Source: Gossypium raimondii (taxonomy: Eukaryota > Streptophyta > Magnoliopsida > Malvales > Malvaceae). Taken from it: 64,000 nucleotides of DNA. The notes under the pieces were generated by a model. It ran no database searches, was not told the DNA's origin, and saw only the letters and a list, made by a program, of their open reading frames with translations. Positions within the stretch are counted from its first letter, which is position 1. The number at the start of each line of letters is the position of its first letter. Made by a program: the position numbers and the translations under genes. Shown piece after piece: positions 43,365-53,892 of the stretch. The stretch is from the NCBI RefSeq assembly GCF_025698545.1, contig NC_068572.1:4340001-4404000 (forward strand), given 5' to 3'.

Positions 43365-43882
43365 TGTTGAAAGCCTATGCAACTTTTAGATAAAAACCAA
43401 ACTTATCCTTTAAGAGATATTTTGTTTGGAAAATTCTAGAATATAAAATAAAGAAATAGGATATTGTCTAAAAGACTAGATATTCTAGATTAACATTCTA
43501 ACCATTATATATTTGTAAAATTAATGGCAAGGATGTTGACATGTATCAACAATCCAACGACCACTAAACTCTATAAATAGGGGTAGGAGCTTTCATTCTT
43601 ATAATGATGTAAGAGACAAGTGTGTGTCATATTGTAGTTGTATTGTATATTAATAAAAGTGTTCTCTTCTCTTGTAATTGTAAGTCTCGGTTAAGCCTTA
43701 GGTTTCTAAGCACTTGGTGCACTTGGGTTAGCTTTTATATATGGTCGACTCTGCCTTCTGAGTATTATAATGCACTAAGAAGTTAGAAAATATAAGGTTA
43801 ACCGACTTCAAAGAGTTGGTGTAACATTAGTTGTAGGTCATAGGTCCTCTGTAGTGGGTGTGTTGGGCTCGTCGAGTTCTCA
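43365..43882 (+). repeat. 3' LTR of the copia element
   Basis: About 518 bases from TGTTGAAAGCC to GTTCTCA. It carries a TATA-like 'ctctataaataggggtagga' near 43570 and a poly(A)-signal-like AATAAAAG near 43650. The right border is set by the resumption of the VQ frame. Confidence 0.75.
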
Positions 43883-43939
43883 AGAAATAATGATGACAAC
43901 GAAACATCATCAGTTATAACAGATGAAAAATGTAAATGA

Positions 43940-44439
43940 CAAGTAAATTCTTATTTTGTCCCACCTTTGTTTGATCCACCAAGAGTTTTATTTTTAAATA
44001 TTCCAATTTTTACGCCAAATTCAATTGATTTTCTTTGCGTTAATCATCAATCTTTTTATAATTATACTGATTCATTATTTTTCACACCAAACATGAGAAG
44101 CTCTATTTTATCATCTTCAAGGTTGGAGGGGATGAATGAGTTTCATAATTATTAAAGTTTAATTATTTATTTCTATTAAATTTTTAGGTAATTTTTCAAT
44201 TTTTGGCTTTATGATGCAAATAAGGTGTTGATTTGTTGAAAGAGTTATATTTTTGTTTTGTTTTCCGGCTTCTTTAAAGATGAATAAACTTTTTACATGA
44301 ATGAGATTTAATGTTTATTTTAGTTGTATCAATTTAATGATAAAAATTTCTTATGTTATTGATTTTTGATATATGAGATTTTTTCTTTTCTTCGTGATTG
44401 AATTGTTTATATAAGTAATAATATATATGTTATTTTATT
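43940..44439. other. Spacer downstream of the VQ pseudogene
   Basis: AT-rich. The 62-codon frame at 43967 has no recognisable similarity. Confidence 0.5.
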
Positions 44440-44830
44440 TCAAAACTTATAAAAACAATAAGTATTTATGTTTTTCAAAATTTTTATAATAATTATTAAA
44501 ATTAAATAACTAAAACTACAAATTTAAAATAAAACTCAAAATAAATAAATATTTAAGTTGAAATATTTAAAAAGATTAGTATTCTAAACCTTGATTTTAG
44601 TAACTTACTTTCTTAACCCACACTGAGGAGATAGTATTTGCCTAGTTGCTTCGTTTGTAAGCTCTTAAATTCTCTTGAATTTAAGTATTTTACTTCAAAC
44701 TGGGGCCTATTGGGCCATGTGAGCAGCAAATAGTGTCATTAAGGGTCATAACCTTTATTTAAAGTTGGACCAATTTAATTTAATTAAATAAACTAACAAG
44801 AAGGGAGACCTGACCCCAACCAGCCCAACT
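44440..44830 (+). repeat. Repeat R, copy B
   Basis: 'aattattaaaattaaataac', 'tctcttgaatttaagtattt', 'accaatttaatttaattaaa' and 'agacctgaccccaaccagcc' match 53250-53530 in order. It lies upstream of the MFL1 gene. Confidence 0.65.
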
Positions 44831-44837
44831 CATAATT

Positions 44838-44902
44838 GTTTGAGAGATTAAGTGCAGGATTAAGCAGCAACAACATGGTTTGAGAGATTAAGTGCAGGAT
44901 TA
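44838..44902 (+). repeat. Short direct duplication, 40-base period
   Basis: 'gtttgagagattaagtgcag' followed by 'gatta' occurs at 44838-44862 and again at 44878-44902. Confidence 0.9.
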
Positions 44903-45183
44903 CAGTAATGTTTTCTATCAAAATACTTTCAAATAATTAGTTTTCAGTGATGTGGTTCATTTTACTGTTAAAAACAATGCCTAGCTTTAAGGTTGAATCC
45001 CAATTAAAGAAAATGAAAAAGGTTTATTTAGAATTTTTATTCATATATTTTGATCTTCCTTAAGCATAAAAAGAAAAGAGAAATAATTGATTCCATCGTC
45101 CATCGTTGATTGGTTAAAACTTTGAACTACAATTCAAACCGAGTGAAAGAAAATTTCTACCAGAGCAACATAAAGCTTTAGCA

Positions 45184-46428
45184 ATGGAGACAAGACTCTC
45201 TGCATCTCTGGGTCTCCCTTCTTCTGACTTAAATCATCCGCCAATCAACACCAACTTCGCCTCCCTTTTCACCCATCTCATCACTGTCACTTCATCTCCG
45301 GAAAATCCTCAAAAACCCTTCAAACCTCTCCTACATCACCTCTCGTTTGCCTCTGCCTCCATTTCTGCAGATCCTCAAACTGCAAAACCCACCAAGTTTC
45401 GTATTCCGCTCCCTTTCGCCAATTCAATTGGATCCCAGCAACCCAAATCGCCTAAATTCCCCAAATGGCTAGAACCCAGATCAAGAAACAGCTCCAAAGC
45501 CCAAACCCTTATGAAAAACTTATCTGTCTTCGAAAGAGCTCTAATCGGTGCAGGTGGTGGTGGAATTGCCGGTGCATTTACTTACGTATGCCTTCTCCCA
45601 CTCGATACCATCAAAACCAAAATGCAGACAAAGGGTGCTTCCGAGATTTATGCTAACACCTTTGATGCAGTAGTCAAAACTTTCCAGACGAATGGTATTC
45701 TTGGATTTTACAGAGGAGTTTCAGCTGTTATTGTAGGTTCAACGGCTTCTTCAGCTGTTTATTTTGGGACATGTGAGTTTGGGAAGTCCTTTTTGTCCAA
45801 ATTGGAGTATCCAGCTTTGCTTATTCCTCCAACTGCTGGTGCTATGGGAAATATTGTTTCATCAGCTATAATGGTACCCAAAGAGTTGATTACTCAAAGA
45901 ATGCAAGCTGGTGCTAAAGGAAGCTCATGGCAAGTCTTGTTAAGAATTTTAGAAAAAGATGGGATTTTGGGTCTTTATGCTGGTTACTCAGCTACATTGT
46001 TGAGGAATTTGCCTGCTGGGGTGTTAAGTTATTCCTCGTTTGAGTATTTAAAAGCTGCGGTTTTGAGAAAGACAAAACAGACTAATTTGGAGCCAATTCA
46101 GAGTGTTTGTTGCGGTGCTTTGGCTGGTGCAATTTCAGCTTCTTTGACTACTCCTCTCGATGTCGTGAAAACAAGGTTGATGACTCAGGTCCATGGGAAT
46201 AAAGTTGCTGCTGCTATGTATAGTGGGGTTAATGCAACGGTGAAGCAGATTTTCAAGGAGGAAGGTTGGATTGGTTTGACTAGTGGACTGGGGCCTAGAG
46301 TTGTTCATAGTGCTTGTTTTTCAGCTCTGGGCTATTTTGCATTTGAGACTGCCAGGCTTGCAATTTTGCATCAGTATCTGGAGCACAAGGAGAAAGAGTT
46401 GTCCAAAATCAGTGTTGCACCGGCTTGA
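45184..46428 (+). CDS. MFL1: Mitoferrin-like carrier, chloroplast envelope (MFL1 type)
   Basis: A single 414-codon exon encodes a mitochondrial-carrier-family protein. Residues 1-110 are rich in Ser, Pro and basic residues and fit a plastid transit peptide. Three carrier repeats follow, each with the PX(D/E)XX(K/R) signature: PLDTIK near residue 139, PKELITQ near 232 and PLDVVK near 324. The best match I know is Arabidopsis MITOFERRIN-LIKE 1 (At5g42130), proposed to carry iron into chloroplasts; the start METRLSASLGLPSS fits the beginning of that protein. Repeat 2's PKELITQ is the divergent form found in the mitoferrin group. No stop or frame break is seen. The substrate is inferred from the family. 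Confidence 0.9.
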   Translation: METRLSASLGLPSSDLNHPPINTNFASLFTHLITVTSSPENPQKPFKPLLHHLSFASASISADPQTAKPTKFRIPLPFANSIGSQQPKSPKFPKWLEPRSRNSSKAQTLMKNLSVFERALIGAGGGGIAGAFTYVCLLPLDTIKTKMQTKGASEIYANTFDAVVKTFQTNGILGFYRGVSAVIVGSTASSAVYFGTCEFGKSFLSKLEYPALLIPPTAGAMGNIVSSAIMVPKELITQRMQAGAKGSSWQVLLRILEKDGILGLYAGYSATLLRNLPAGVLSYSSFEYLKAAVLRKTKQTNLEPIQSVCCGALAGAISASLTTPLDVVKTRLMTQVHGNKVAAAMYSGVNATVKQIFKEEGWIGLTSGLGPRVVHSACFSALGYFAFETARLAILHQYLEHKEKELSKISVAPA

Positions 46429-48643
46429 GTTACAATTAGTGGTGATAATGCTAATTTTTATCACTGTTTTGTTAAATTTGTTTTGTTGCCATGTAGTGTA
46501 GTTCAAAGAAACTGATTTTTGGCATTGCATTTCTTGGTTAGAGTTTCATTTTTTTCTACTAATATATATCAACGTAAAATAAGTTTGATTAATGCACCAA
46601 TGTATGAAGAACCTTCTTATTCCATATTACCTCAGATTCAATATGCTGCTGAATTTTACATTTTCTGTTTGTAATATCCGATACCATGCTTGCTAGTCCA
46701 TGAACATTTGTAGATTTCACATCAATAATAGGTTAAAATTTCTAGGACTTCCAAGTTGACTAGGTAGTAATGATACTTTTGTGGTCATCTCTTGTTCTGG
46801 TCTTTTAGATAATTTTTTATGGATTAGTGGCTTGTTATTGGTTTGGTGAGTGATTAATAAATGATTGATGGTGCTCCATCGAGGGTGCTGTAAGTAATGT
46901 AGATTCCACCTCCATCACTGTAAAGTTTTCTGCTCCAACTTAGGTGGAGATAATGCATCATAACGATTTAACTCACATTATTGGCAATGGTCTGTAATTC
47001 TCTCTGATGAAAATGCCTATATGAAATCTATCATAGTTTTTCCTCTACAAAATTCCCTGTTAAGTTTTGCATGAAGAATGCTATGAGAATCAAGCAACTA
47101 TAACTTGCTCTTGTGATGTTTTTGGTGTGGAATATTAAATTATCTAGAATCAAGAAAGGTACTTGTTAATTTATAAAAATCAGAAACTTATATATCTGTG
47201 CTAGAAAATACTAGTTAGTTTATAGTTATGTGAGTGAATGCATGAAAGAAATTTCCCCTGCTGCTGTTGGTGGATATTATTCGTTCATCCCTTTAAAAAC
47301 TCTATGGATTTAATTCTCCTCGCATTTCTATGGAGAAATGGCTACTTTAAATTTCTGTACGAGTTTACCTTCCTTAATTATTTCTCATGTGCATGATGGC
47401 TTTTTCCTGTCGATGTTTATTGGATAAAAGTAAGTAAAACATGAAACCTTTCTTTGGATGGATGGTGATCAAATACGGGAATTGGCATGACCTAAACATA
47501 TGCTTACTAGATTTGCTTGTTCTGTATATAAATAAAGCCTACCGGCGGGAATAAGATAGTGTGCTGCTTCTAAAATATCATTTTGTAGGTTCCAGTTGTT
47601 CAGTGGCTTTCTGGAATGGATGAGTTTGTGCTCTGCCTTTCACGGAACTTTTTGGCTATGTCAGATATGGGTATATCAGTATGTATTCTACATGAATGTG
47701 TTAAATGTTTTCCGAGTTCTCTCTTGGAAGGTCTCATCGTTATATCTAGATGTGCGTGGAGCATGAGTGCTGGATATTGATGCTTGGAAGAAAAGACGAA
47801 GACTGGGAGCAACATCGGCTTGGGTAGGAAATTGCTGCCTTGGAACTGTAGATACTTTGATATAGAAAAGCATATGATGTATGCTGTAGGATTCAAAGCA
47901 ACAAGGAGATACTTTATGGCGAGTATAGCTGGTCTGCGATGCATCTGCACAATTATATGGAAAGTAGGGGTGTGAAAAAATTTTCTAATCCTAAAAAATC
48001 GGATAAAAAAATAGAATTTTTTGGTTTAGTTGGTTTTTATGTTCAGTTTAATTGGTTTATTTTATCGGTTTAAACATTTTAATCCGAATAAATTAATTAT
48101 GGAATAAGGCCAGATCCTCGCAACCCATTTACATATCTTAATTAAAATTTAAACCTCAAACTTAAATATCCATTAAAACTTATTACTCTTACAAACTCTA
48201 ACCCATTAACATTTAAAACCCAAATTGATAATTTATTTTTATGACATTTTAATTTTTCATCCTTTAACATATAAAAACCCAAATTGATATGTTAAGATGA
48301 GTAGAAGACAAGAAAATAGTATGTTGGATTGTTGGCCATGTAAAAAATAAATATTTTTGAGTTCATCAAAATTGTTTGATTTAATTTTTAATATTTTTAT
48401 AATGAATTTGAAATAAAATTAAAGGAATACGATATACTAAATTGAAGAAAAAAGATAATTATTTAAAAATAAGGAAATAAAATTGTAGGTACTTCAAATA
48501 GAATTTTTTTTCCAACTCAAAAAAAGTCTAAAAACCTTTCTCCCACGATCGGTTCGATTTATTTGGTTCTTGGTATAAAAAAATCAAAATGATCATCAGA
48601 AAGCATAATTGCAAGACTCTGCAAGACTTGTGTAGGTAAAATA
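46429..48643. other. MFL1 3'UTR and spacer
   Basis: About 200 bases of likely 3'UTR, then moderately AT-rich spacer. Overlapping frames at 47600-47975 on both strands resemble nothing known. From about 47970 the sequence becomes a degenerate 'ggttt'-rich repeat with no coding signal. Confidence 0.5.
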
Positions 48644-51600
48644 TGTAATGACCCTATATCTCTTTTGGAAAAATATGAAAATTTTAATCATTTTGTGAAG
48701 ATGGAGGTTGGATAGAGGTGGCAAGCGACCTGTCTCGAATCGAATTTTCTTTAGATTCAGATTTTTCTGGGCTCAAGTTTTCTTGGGATTAAATTTTTTG
48801 GGCTTAATTTTTTCGTGCTCGGGTTCTTTTAGACTCGGATTTTTGTCAGATTCAAACTTATAGTCGGGTGGGTTTTGACGGATTCAAATAATTTGAATTT
48901 TCTAAATTATAAATATTTTAATTTCGAATTTAATAATTCATTTTTTTATACAATGGAAAATGCGATTTAGATTTACCTTATAAAAAAAACATAATATATT
49001 TATTTAATAGAGTTCGTTTAGATAAAATAATTAAAGTGTTTATTGTATGTAAAATTCATTATATTTTATTATTTATTATTATATTATATTATATTATATT
49101 GTCAATTGAATAATTCTATCTTTCTTATATTCTAAAATATTTATTTCAAAATTCAAATATATTATACTAAGCTCAAACCGAATAATATTCTCATTATTAC
49201 CTAAACTCAAAATAAACTAATTATACCCCAAATCTCAAGTCGAAATAAAAGAAATTAAACCCAATACCCAAATACAATTTATAAAAGTTAAAACCTAATT
49301 CAAAATCTAATTTAATAAAAATAATATTTTATTAAGATATTGAGTTTTTAATAATATTTTATTTATTACTAGTTATAGATATGTATTGTAATATACTAAA
49401 TTACACATAACTATCGGTATTATATCTTTTATTATAATCTATAATATAATAATAGTTATATCTATGTATTAATAGTTTGTCATAGTTATATATTATATTA
49501 TTATATTAGGTAATAGTATATCATCTATTATAGTTAGCTATTAAAACCGACTTAACCTACCAAATCGAGTCAATTCAAGTAAATTAGTTGGTAAATTCAG
49601 TTTTGATGTTGAACTAATTAGTATAATATATTAAAATTAAAAATTATTGTTTATTATAATGGTTAAAATATGCTCTAAGTTTATATACTCTTCATACATT
49701 TGAAAGTTAGTCATCTTACTATATTCTATATTATTATCTCATATCATATATAATAGTTTATATATACGCATCAATGATTAAACATCATAATCATAATATT
49801 ATGTAACACTATATCTTTTACTATAATATGGTAATAGTTATATACTAATAGTTTTAGTTATAAGTATATACCATATTATGTTATTATGTAATAGCATATA
49901 ATCTATTATGATTAGCGTTTAAAAGCAGATTTAACCAACTAACTGAATCAATTCAAGCGGTTGGTAAATTAGATTTTGATTTTAAAACAATTAATAGTTT
50001 TAAAATATATTAATTATTATATCATCAGCTTGTTGGTTAATTCAAGTTTTACAGAGTTTTGAAAACTATGGTTTAATCTGAAATCCAACGAATTACAATT
50101 TGATACAAAATAGTTTAAATACGATAACTCAATTCAAAAACGACAAATAAACCCAAAACAACTAATAGCCCCCAAGAGTCCAAAATAGTTCAATTAAAAA
50201 TAAAACTTTATCATAACCAAATTTTAAAACAGGCATTTAACCCAGTCTCCCGCTATGCCAACCCGTTCTAAATTTGCTAGTTACCTGAGAGGAAAATAAA
50301 CAAAGAGTGAGCTTACGATCTCAATGTGTAACTTAACTTAACGAGCATATCAAATACATATAAACTAGCAGATACGAATGCAATTGCAGTTTAGATACAG
50401 AGTCAGATGCAAAATCATATACATATTCAGATGCAAATTCAGATATTACCCCCATCTGCTACACACTATCTCTGTCCATCCCTACTCACTATCTCTGTTC
50501 ATCTCTACACACCAAATAGGGTATTAAATACTCATCCAACCCCACACACCTATAAGTGAGCGTATGTCACTTTTTAGAATAGTGCGGCCAAGCTGCCAAA
50601 TATAATACGCGAAAATTCGCTAGAACAGAGAAATGTGGTTGAGCCACCAGAACAGATACAAGTGGTTTTTACCACCAGATAGGGAAAATTATTAAATTGT
50701 CAACACTTTCTCCATCTCATCATTATCCCACCCCAATACAAATGCACGTACTAACAAAGATCAAATGCACATTTATCATACATGCTTACCGCATCATAAC
50801 ATGCTTAACGGAATAACCAATTTACAAAACATATACATATTTCACATATACTATCCACATTATAAACAATAGCATAACACCAAATTTCATGTTTTTATGT
50901 CCTACTTATACAGTACGAATCCTATAGAGTGACTAAATACGAATCACACATCAATATGATCCTGAGTACAATTTCAGAAAATGCGCTCATACAATCATGT
51001 GGCCCACATGGCCCAACTGACCCAACTCGTGTAGTCCACACAACCTAATTGACCCAGACTATGGGACTCGTACGGCTTGACATACGGCTATGTAGCGTTA
51101 ACAGTCCACTTTTCGGCATCGAGTCGTTGCTGTTTTTCGAGTTTTTCGTTACACACTTGGTAAGTTTTCGATGTAAATCCAAAAGCGAGAATTCCAGTAC
51201 CTAAATCGACATTTCAACCAGATTAGCCAATAAGAATTACCAATTTCTGAATCCCTAATTCGATTCCAAACAACCACAATCAACCTTAATACCATAAAAA
51301 TTCAGCCCTTAACATGGCATAACGTCACTTACCCTTAAAGAAACAGCAACCCAATGCACTTAATTTGTTGGGGGAGTACCAAACACCTCACGATTCTCTC
51401 CTAAAAATGCAACAAAACAATAAATTCTACAACCCATAGTTTAAACTGACAATCTTCCTTACCATCCGCGAAATAAACATCAAAACGAAAATTGACTATA
51501 CTTACCAGTAAAACAACGACAACAATAAGGAAACAATCAAGAAATCCCAACGTAAAAGAGCAAAGAAAGGGAAGAAGGTGAAAACCAAAAGAGAGTTGAT

Positions 51601-52094
51601 GAATGTCGAATTGGGGAAAAATTGGAAAAGAGAAAAATAACAAAATTGGTTTAGGAACTTGAGAGGGAGTGGAAGAATTTTGGGGAAAAAATCTAATTAA
51701 TTTTTTTAAAAAAAATCCCCCTAACTAGATTTTCTGATAACTAAACAGATTATCCAGAGTTTGAAATTGACCCAACCAAGTCCACTTAGGCGACATCACC
51801 AGGAATTAGCGAAAATATTCTCATTTGCATGCACAGAGATTTAAACACAGGATCAAAGGGTAAGTTGAAACCTTACTACTGAAGTAGCAAACTCATTCTA
51901 TAATTAATTGAGCGAAAGTAATATTTAAACCAGAAGTTCAAAGATAGGGGTTGAAACAAAGGTTAACAAAATTCAAGAGAAAAGATTTGAACTCAGAACC
52001 TTTCATACATTACTCACAACACTTAACTACTATACCAAATTAATCACTTTATTTAATTTTAATAATTCAAAAGCTAAAATTTTGGGGCGTTACA
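48644..52094 (-). mobile_element. Probable gypsy LTR (solo or fragment), minus strand
   Basis: On the minus strand it starts TGTAACGCCCCAAAATTTT and ends AGGGTCATTACA (TG...CA), with an interior style I associate with cotton gypsy LTRs ('tgagcttacgatctcaatgt', 'gtaacttaacttaacgagc'). No gag or pol domain is seen. The 5-base flanks (AAATA and ATCAA) do not match, so either the borders are slightly off or the right flank was replaced when the plastid piece arrived. At 3.45 kb it may contain a nested AT-rich insert (48.7-50.0 kb). Confidence 0.55.
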
Positions 52095-52107
52095 ATCAAT
52101 CTATCTC

Positions 52108-52634
52108 TATTTGACAGGACTTCTTCCTATACCTATGAATTCCATTGGACCCAGAAATGATACATTGGAAGAATCTTTTGGGTCTTCCAATACCAATAGG
52201 CTGATTGTTTCGCTCTTGTATCTTCCAAAAGGAAAAAAATATCTATGAGAAATGTTTCCTGGATCTGAAAGAGAGTACTTCGGTTCTCCCAATAACTAAA
52301 AAGTGTATCATGCCTGAATCTAACCAGGGTTCGTGGTGGTGGAGGAACTGGATCGAAAAAAAAGAGGGATTCTAGTTATAAGATATCTAATGAAATCGTT
52401 GATGGAATTGAGATCTCATTCAAAGAGAAAGATATCAAATATCTGGAGTTTCTTTTTGTATATTATATGGATGATTCGATCCGCAAGGACCATGATTGGG
52501 AATTGTTTGATCGTCTTTCTTCGAGTAAGAGGCGAAACATAATCAACTTGAACTTGGGATAGCTATTCGAAATCTTAGTGAAAGTATGGATTTCTTATCT
52601 CATGTTTGCTTTTTGCAAAAAAATACCAATTGAA
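52108..52634 (+). pseudogene. ycf2: Nuclear copy of plastid ycf2 (fragment)
   Basis: The reading [20 protein letters not shown], then [15 protein letters not shown] and, in shifted frames, the stretch matching [20 protein letters not shown] is unmistakably the N-terminal third of Ycf2, a very large plastid protein tied to the plastid import motor. The fragment covers roughly 175 codons and is broken by small indels and stops (near 52245 and 52290). It is not a gene here but transferred organelle DNA. It abuts an LTR-like end on the left and an rpoA piece on the right. Confidence 0.92.
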
Positions 52635-52859
52635 TCGGGACCCTTGGCACAAATAAAGGCTAGTTCCATACAAATTCCTTTTCAATACAATTTTTTTCAA
52701 ATTCATTAGAATTTCATGGACTGATTCTTGAATACCTACTATGGTAGAATATTCGTGGAGTATTTTCTCATATTTTGCACGTGTAATACATGTTCCTTCT
52801 AGTTCTCGAAGTTGTCGTGTCTGAGTCGAAGTAGAGACTTTTACTTTCTCTCGAACCAT
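52635..52859 (-). pseudogene. rpoA: Nuclear copy of plastid rpoA (5' fragment with internal deletion)
   Basis: On the minus strand the frame starts at ATG 52857-52859 with [10 protein letters not shown], the start of plastid RNA polymerase alpha. It then jumps, after a short unrelated stretch, to [20 protein letters not shown] and [15 protein letters not shown]. About 45 codons of the plastid gene are absent between the two parts. It ends at the ycf2 junction, within a short shared stretch near 52630-52636. A non-functional transferred fragment. Confidence 0.85.
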
Positions 52860-52913
52860 AGTAATATTACTATAGGAAATTCAAAGTTTATTAGAATAAC
52901 ATATAAATAGTCT

Positions 52914-53048
52914 CTCTTTTTTTGGTGAATTACAATACTAGGGTAAAGTCTGAACAACAAATGCGACTAGCGCGACTCACACGACTCGAACTCAAGCCAC
53001 ACCTGGAGTAATGAACACCCTTAACCATCAGGCCATTACATAGAGTTC
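52914..53048 (-). mobile_element. SINE with target-site duplications
   Basis: On the minus strand a pol III A box (TGGCCTGATGGTTAAGG, 53019-53035) and a B box (GTTCGAGTC, 52983-52991) lie in the right order and spacing, and the element ends in an A run (T run at 52917-52923 on the plus strand). Flanks carry the 14-base duplication 'catataaatagtct' at 52900-52913 and 53049-53062. Length is about 135 bases, at the short end for plant SINEs. The family was not identified. Confidence 0.82.
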
Positions 53049-53134
53049 CATATAAATAGTCTTTTTAAGTACTTCAAGCCATCACAGTTTATCAAAATAA
53101 CATAACATATAAATTGTTCAGGTCTTTGCTTGAG

Positions 53135-53625
53135 TAATTCAATTGGGAAATTGATTGAGTTTGTAAGTAAACCCAACACAAATTAATTGAGAAAAAAAAT
53201 CTAAAAAGCAAAATTTATAAATAAAAAAAAAACAATTTCAACAATTCTATAATAATTATTAAAATTAAATAACTAAAACTATAACTTCAAAATAAATCTC
53301 AAAATAGATAAATACTTTTAAAGAATAGTATTCTAAAAATCGATTTTATATAACTTTCTTTCTTAGCCCACAACATTAAAATAATTTGGTCGGAGACAAT
53401 ATTTGCTTGGTTTGCAAGTTTTTAAACTCTCTTGAATCTAAGCATTTTACTCCAAACTTGGACCAATTTAATTCAATGAAACAAAGTAACAAGAAGCTCG
53501 AAGATGGAGACCTGACCCCAATCAGCTCAAGTAGTAGGCAGAGATCAAGTGCAAGATACTAGATTGAGTGAAAGAAAATGTTATCTGCCTATAAGCAATG
53601 CACACAAGGATTCCAAAAAGACTCG
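53135..53625 (+). repeat. Repeat R, copy C (unsplit)
   Basis: Colinear with the three parts of copy A (20950-21150, 36231-36494, 39506-39660) without the insertions, and with copy B over 44440-44830. It serves as the empty-site reference for the nested insertions. Confidence 0.65.
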
Positions 53626-53800
53626 GAGGTCACCAAGCGCCTAGAGAGGCACTCAAGCCTGAAACATAGTGCTTTTGAGAACCAAAAGCCCGGAGGTTTG
53701 TTTTAGAACATGTGGATGGATCACCAAAAATCCGAAGGAAAGTTTTAGAATATTTTGAGATTGCATAAAGTTATATAAAATGTTCTAGAGAATATGATCC

Positions 53801-53892
53801 GATCGTACATTTGTATTATTTGTAACCCTTAAATTATAAGGGTTTGGATCGTACGCTTGTATTATTTATAGCCCTTAAATCGTAGGGGCTTG
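53801..53892 (+). repeat. 46-base tandem duplication
   Basis: 'gatcgtacatttgtattatt' ... 'ataagggtttg' is followed at once by 'gatcgtacgcttgtattatt' ... 'gtaggggcttg'. Confidence 0.85.

Larger units (their letters stand above)
40043..43882 (+). mobile_element. Decayed Ty1/copia retrotransposon inserted in the VQ gene
   Basis: The left edge TGTTGAAAGCCAATACAACT matches the start of the 3' LTR (43365-43882), but only about 35 bases of the 5' LTR remain before polyprotein sequence, so the rest of the 5' LTR, the PBS and most of gag are deleted. Flanks are AACAA (40038-40042) and AGAAA (43883-43887), read as a diverged 5-base target duplication because removing one copy restores the VQ frame. 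A purine tract GAGAGGGGAG precedes the 3' LTR. Confidence 0.8.
39678..43939 (+). pseudogene. VQ-motif gene split by a copia element
   Basis: VQ proteins are small plant nuclear cofactors that bind WRKY factors through FxxxVQxLTG. The frame from 39678 runs through a Ser/Thr-rich stretch and VIIYMHSPKVIHTHSKDF to IALV, then TAG (39918-39920) at the place of the motif glutamine, then KLTRLSHNKDD and an acidic tail to RIN. At 40043 a copia element begins. After its 3' LTR and the duplicated target, 43888-43939 continues in the same frame: NDDNETSSVITDEKCK and a stop. About 135 codons in all, the size of short VQ proteins. With the stop in the motif and a 3.8-kb insertion it cannot make a normal product. 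The start is uncertain: 39678 is the first ATG of the open frame, and the N-terminal part is poorly conserved. Confidence 0.75.

Noticed and set aside
47600..47975. 116-codon minus-strand frame with overlapping plus-strand frames
   Set aside because: No recognisable domain and no splice support; mutual shadows in spacer DNA.
52575..52859. 94-codon minus-strand frame taken as a possible new nuclear gene
   Set aside because: Its N-terminal half is a deleted plastid rpoA start and its C-terminal end reads backwards through ycf2.
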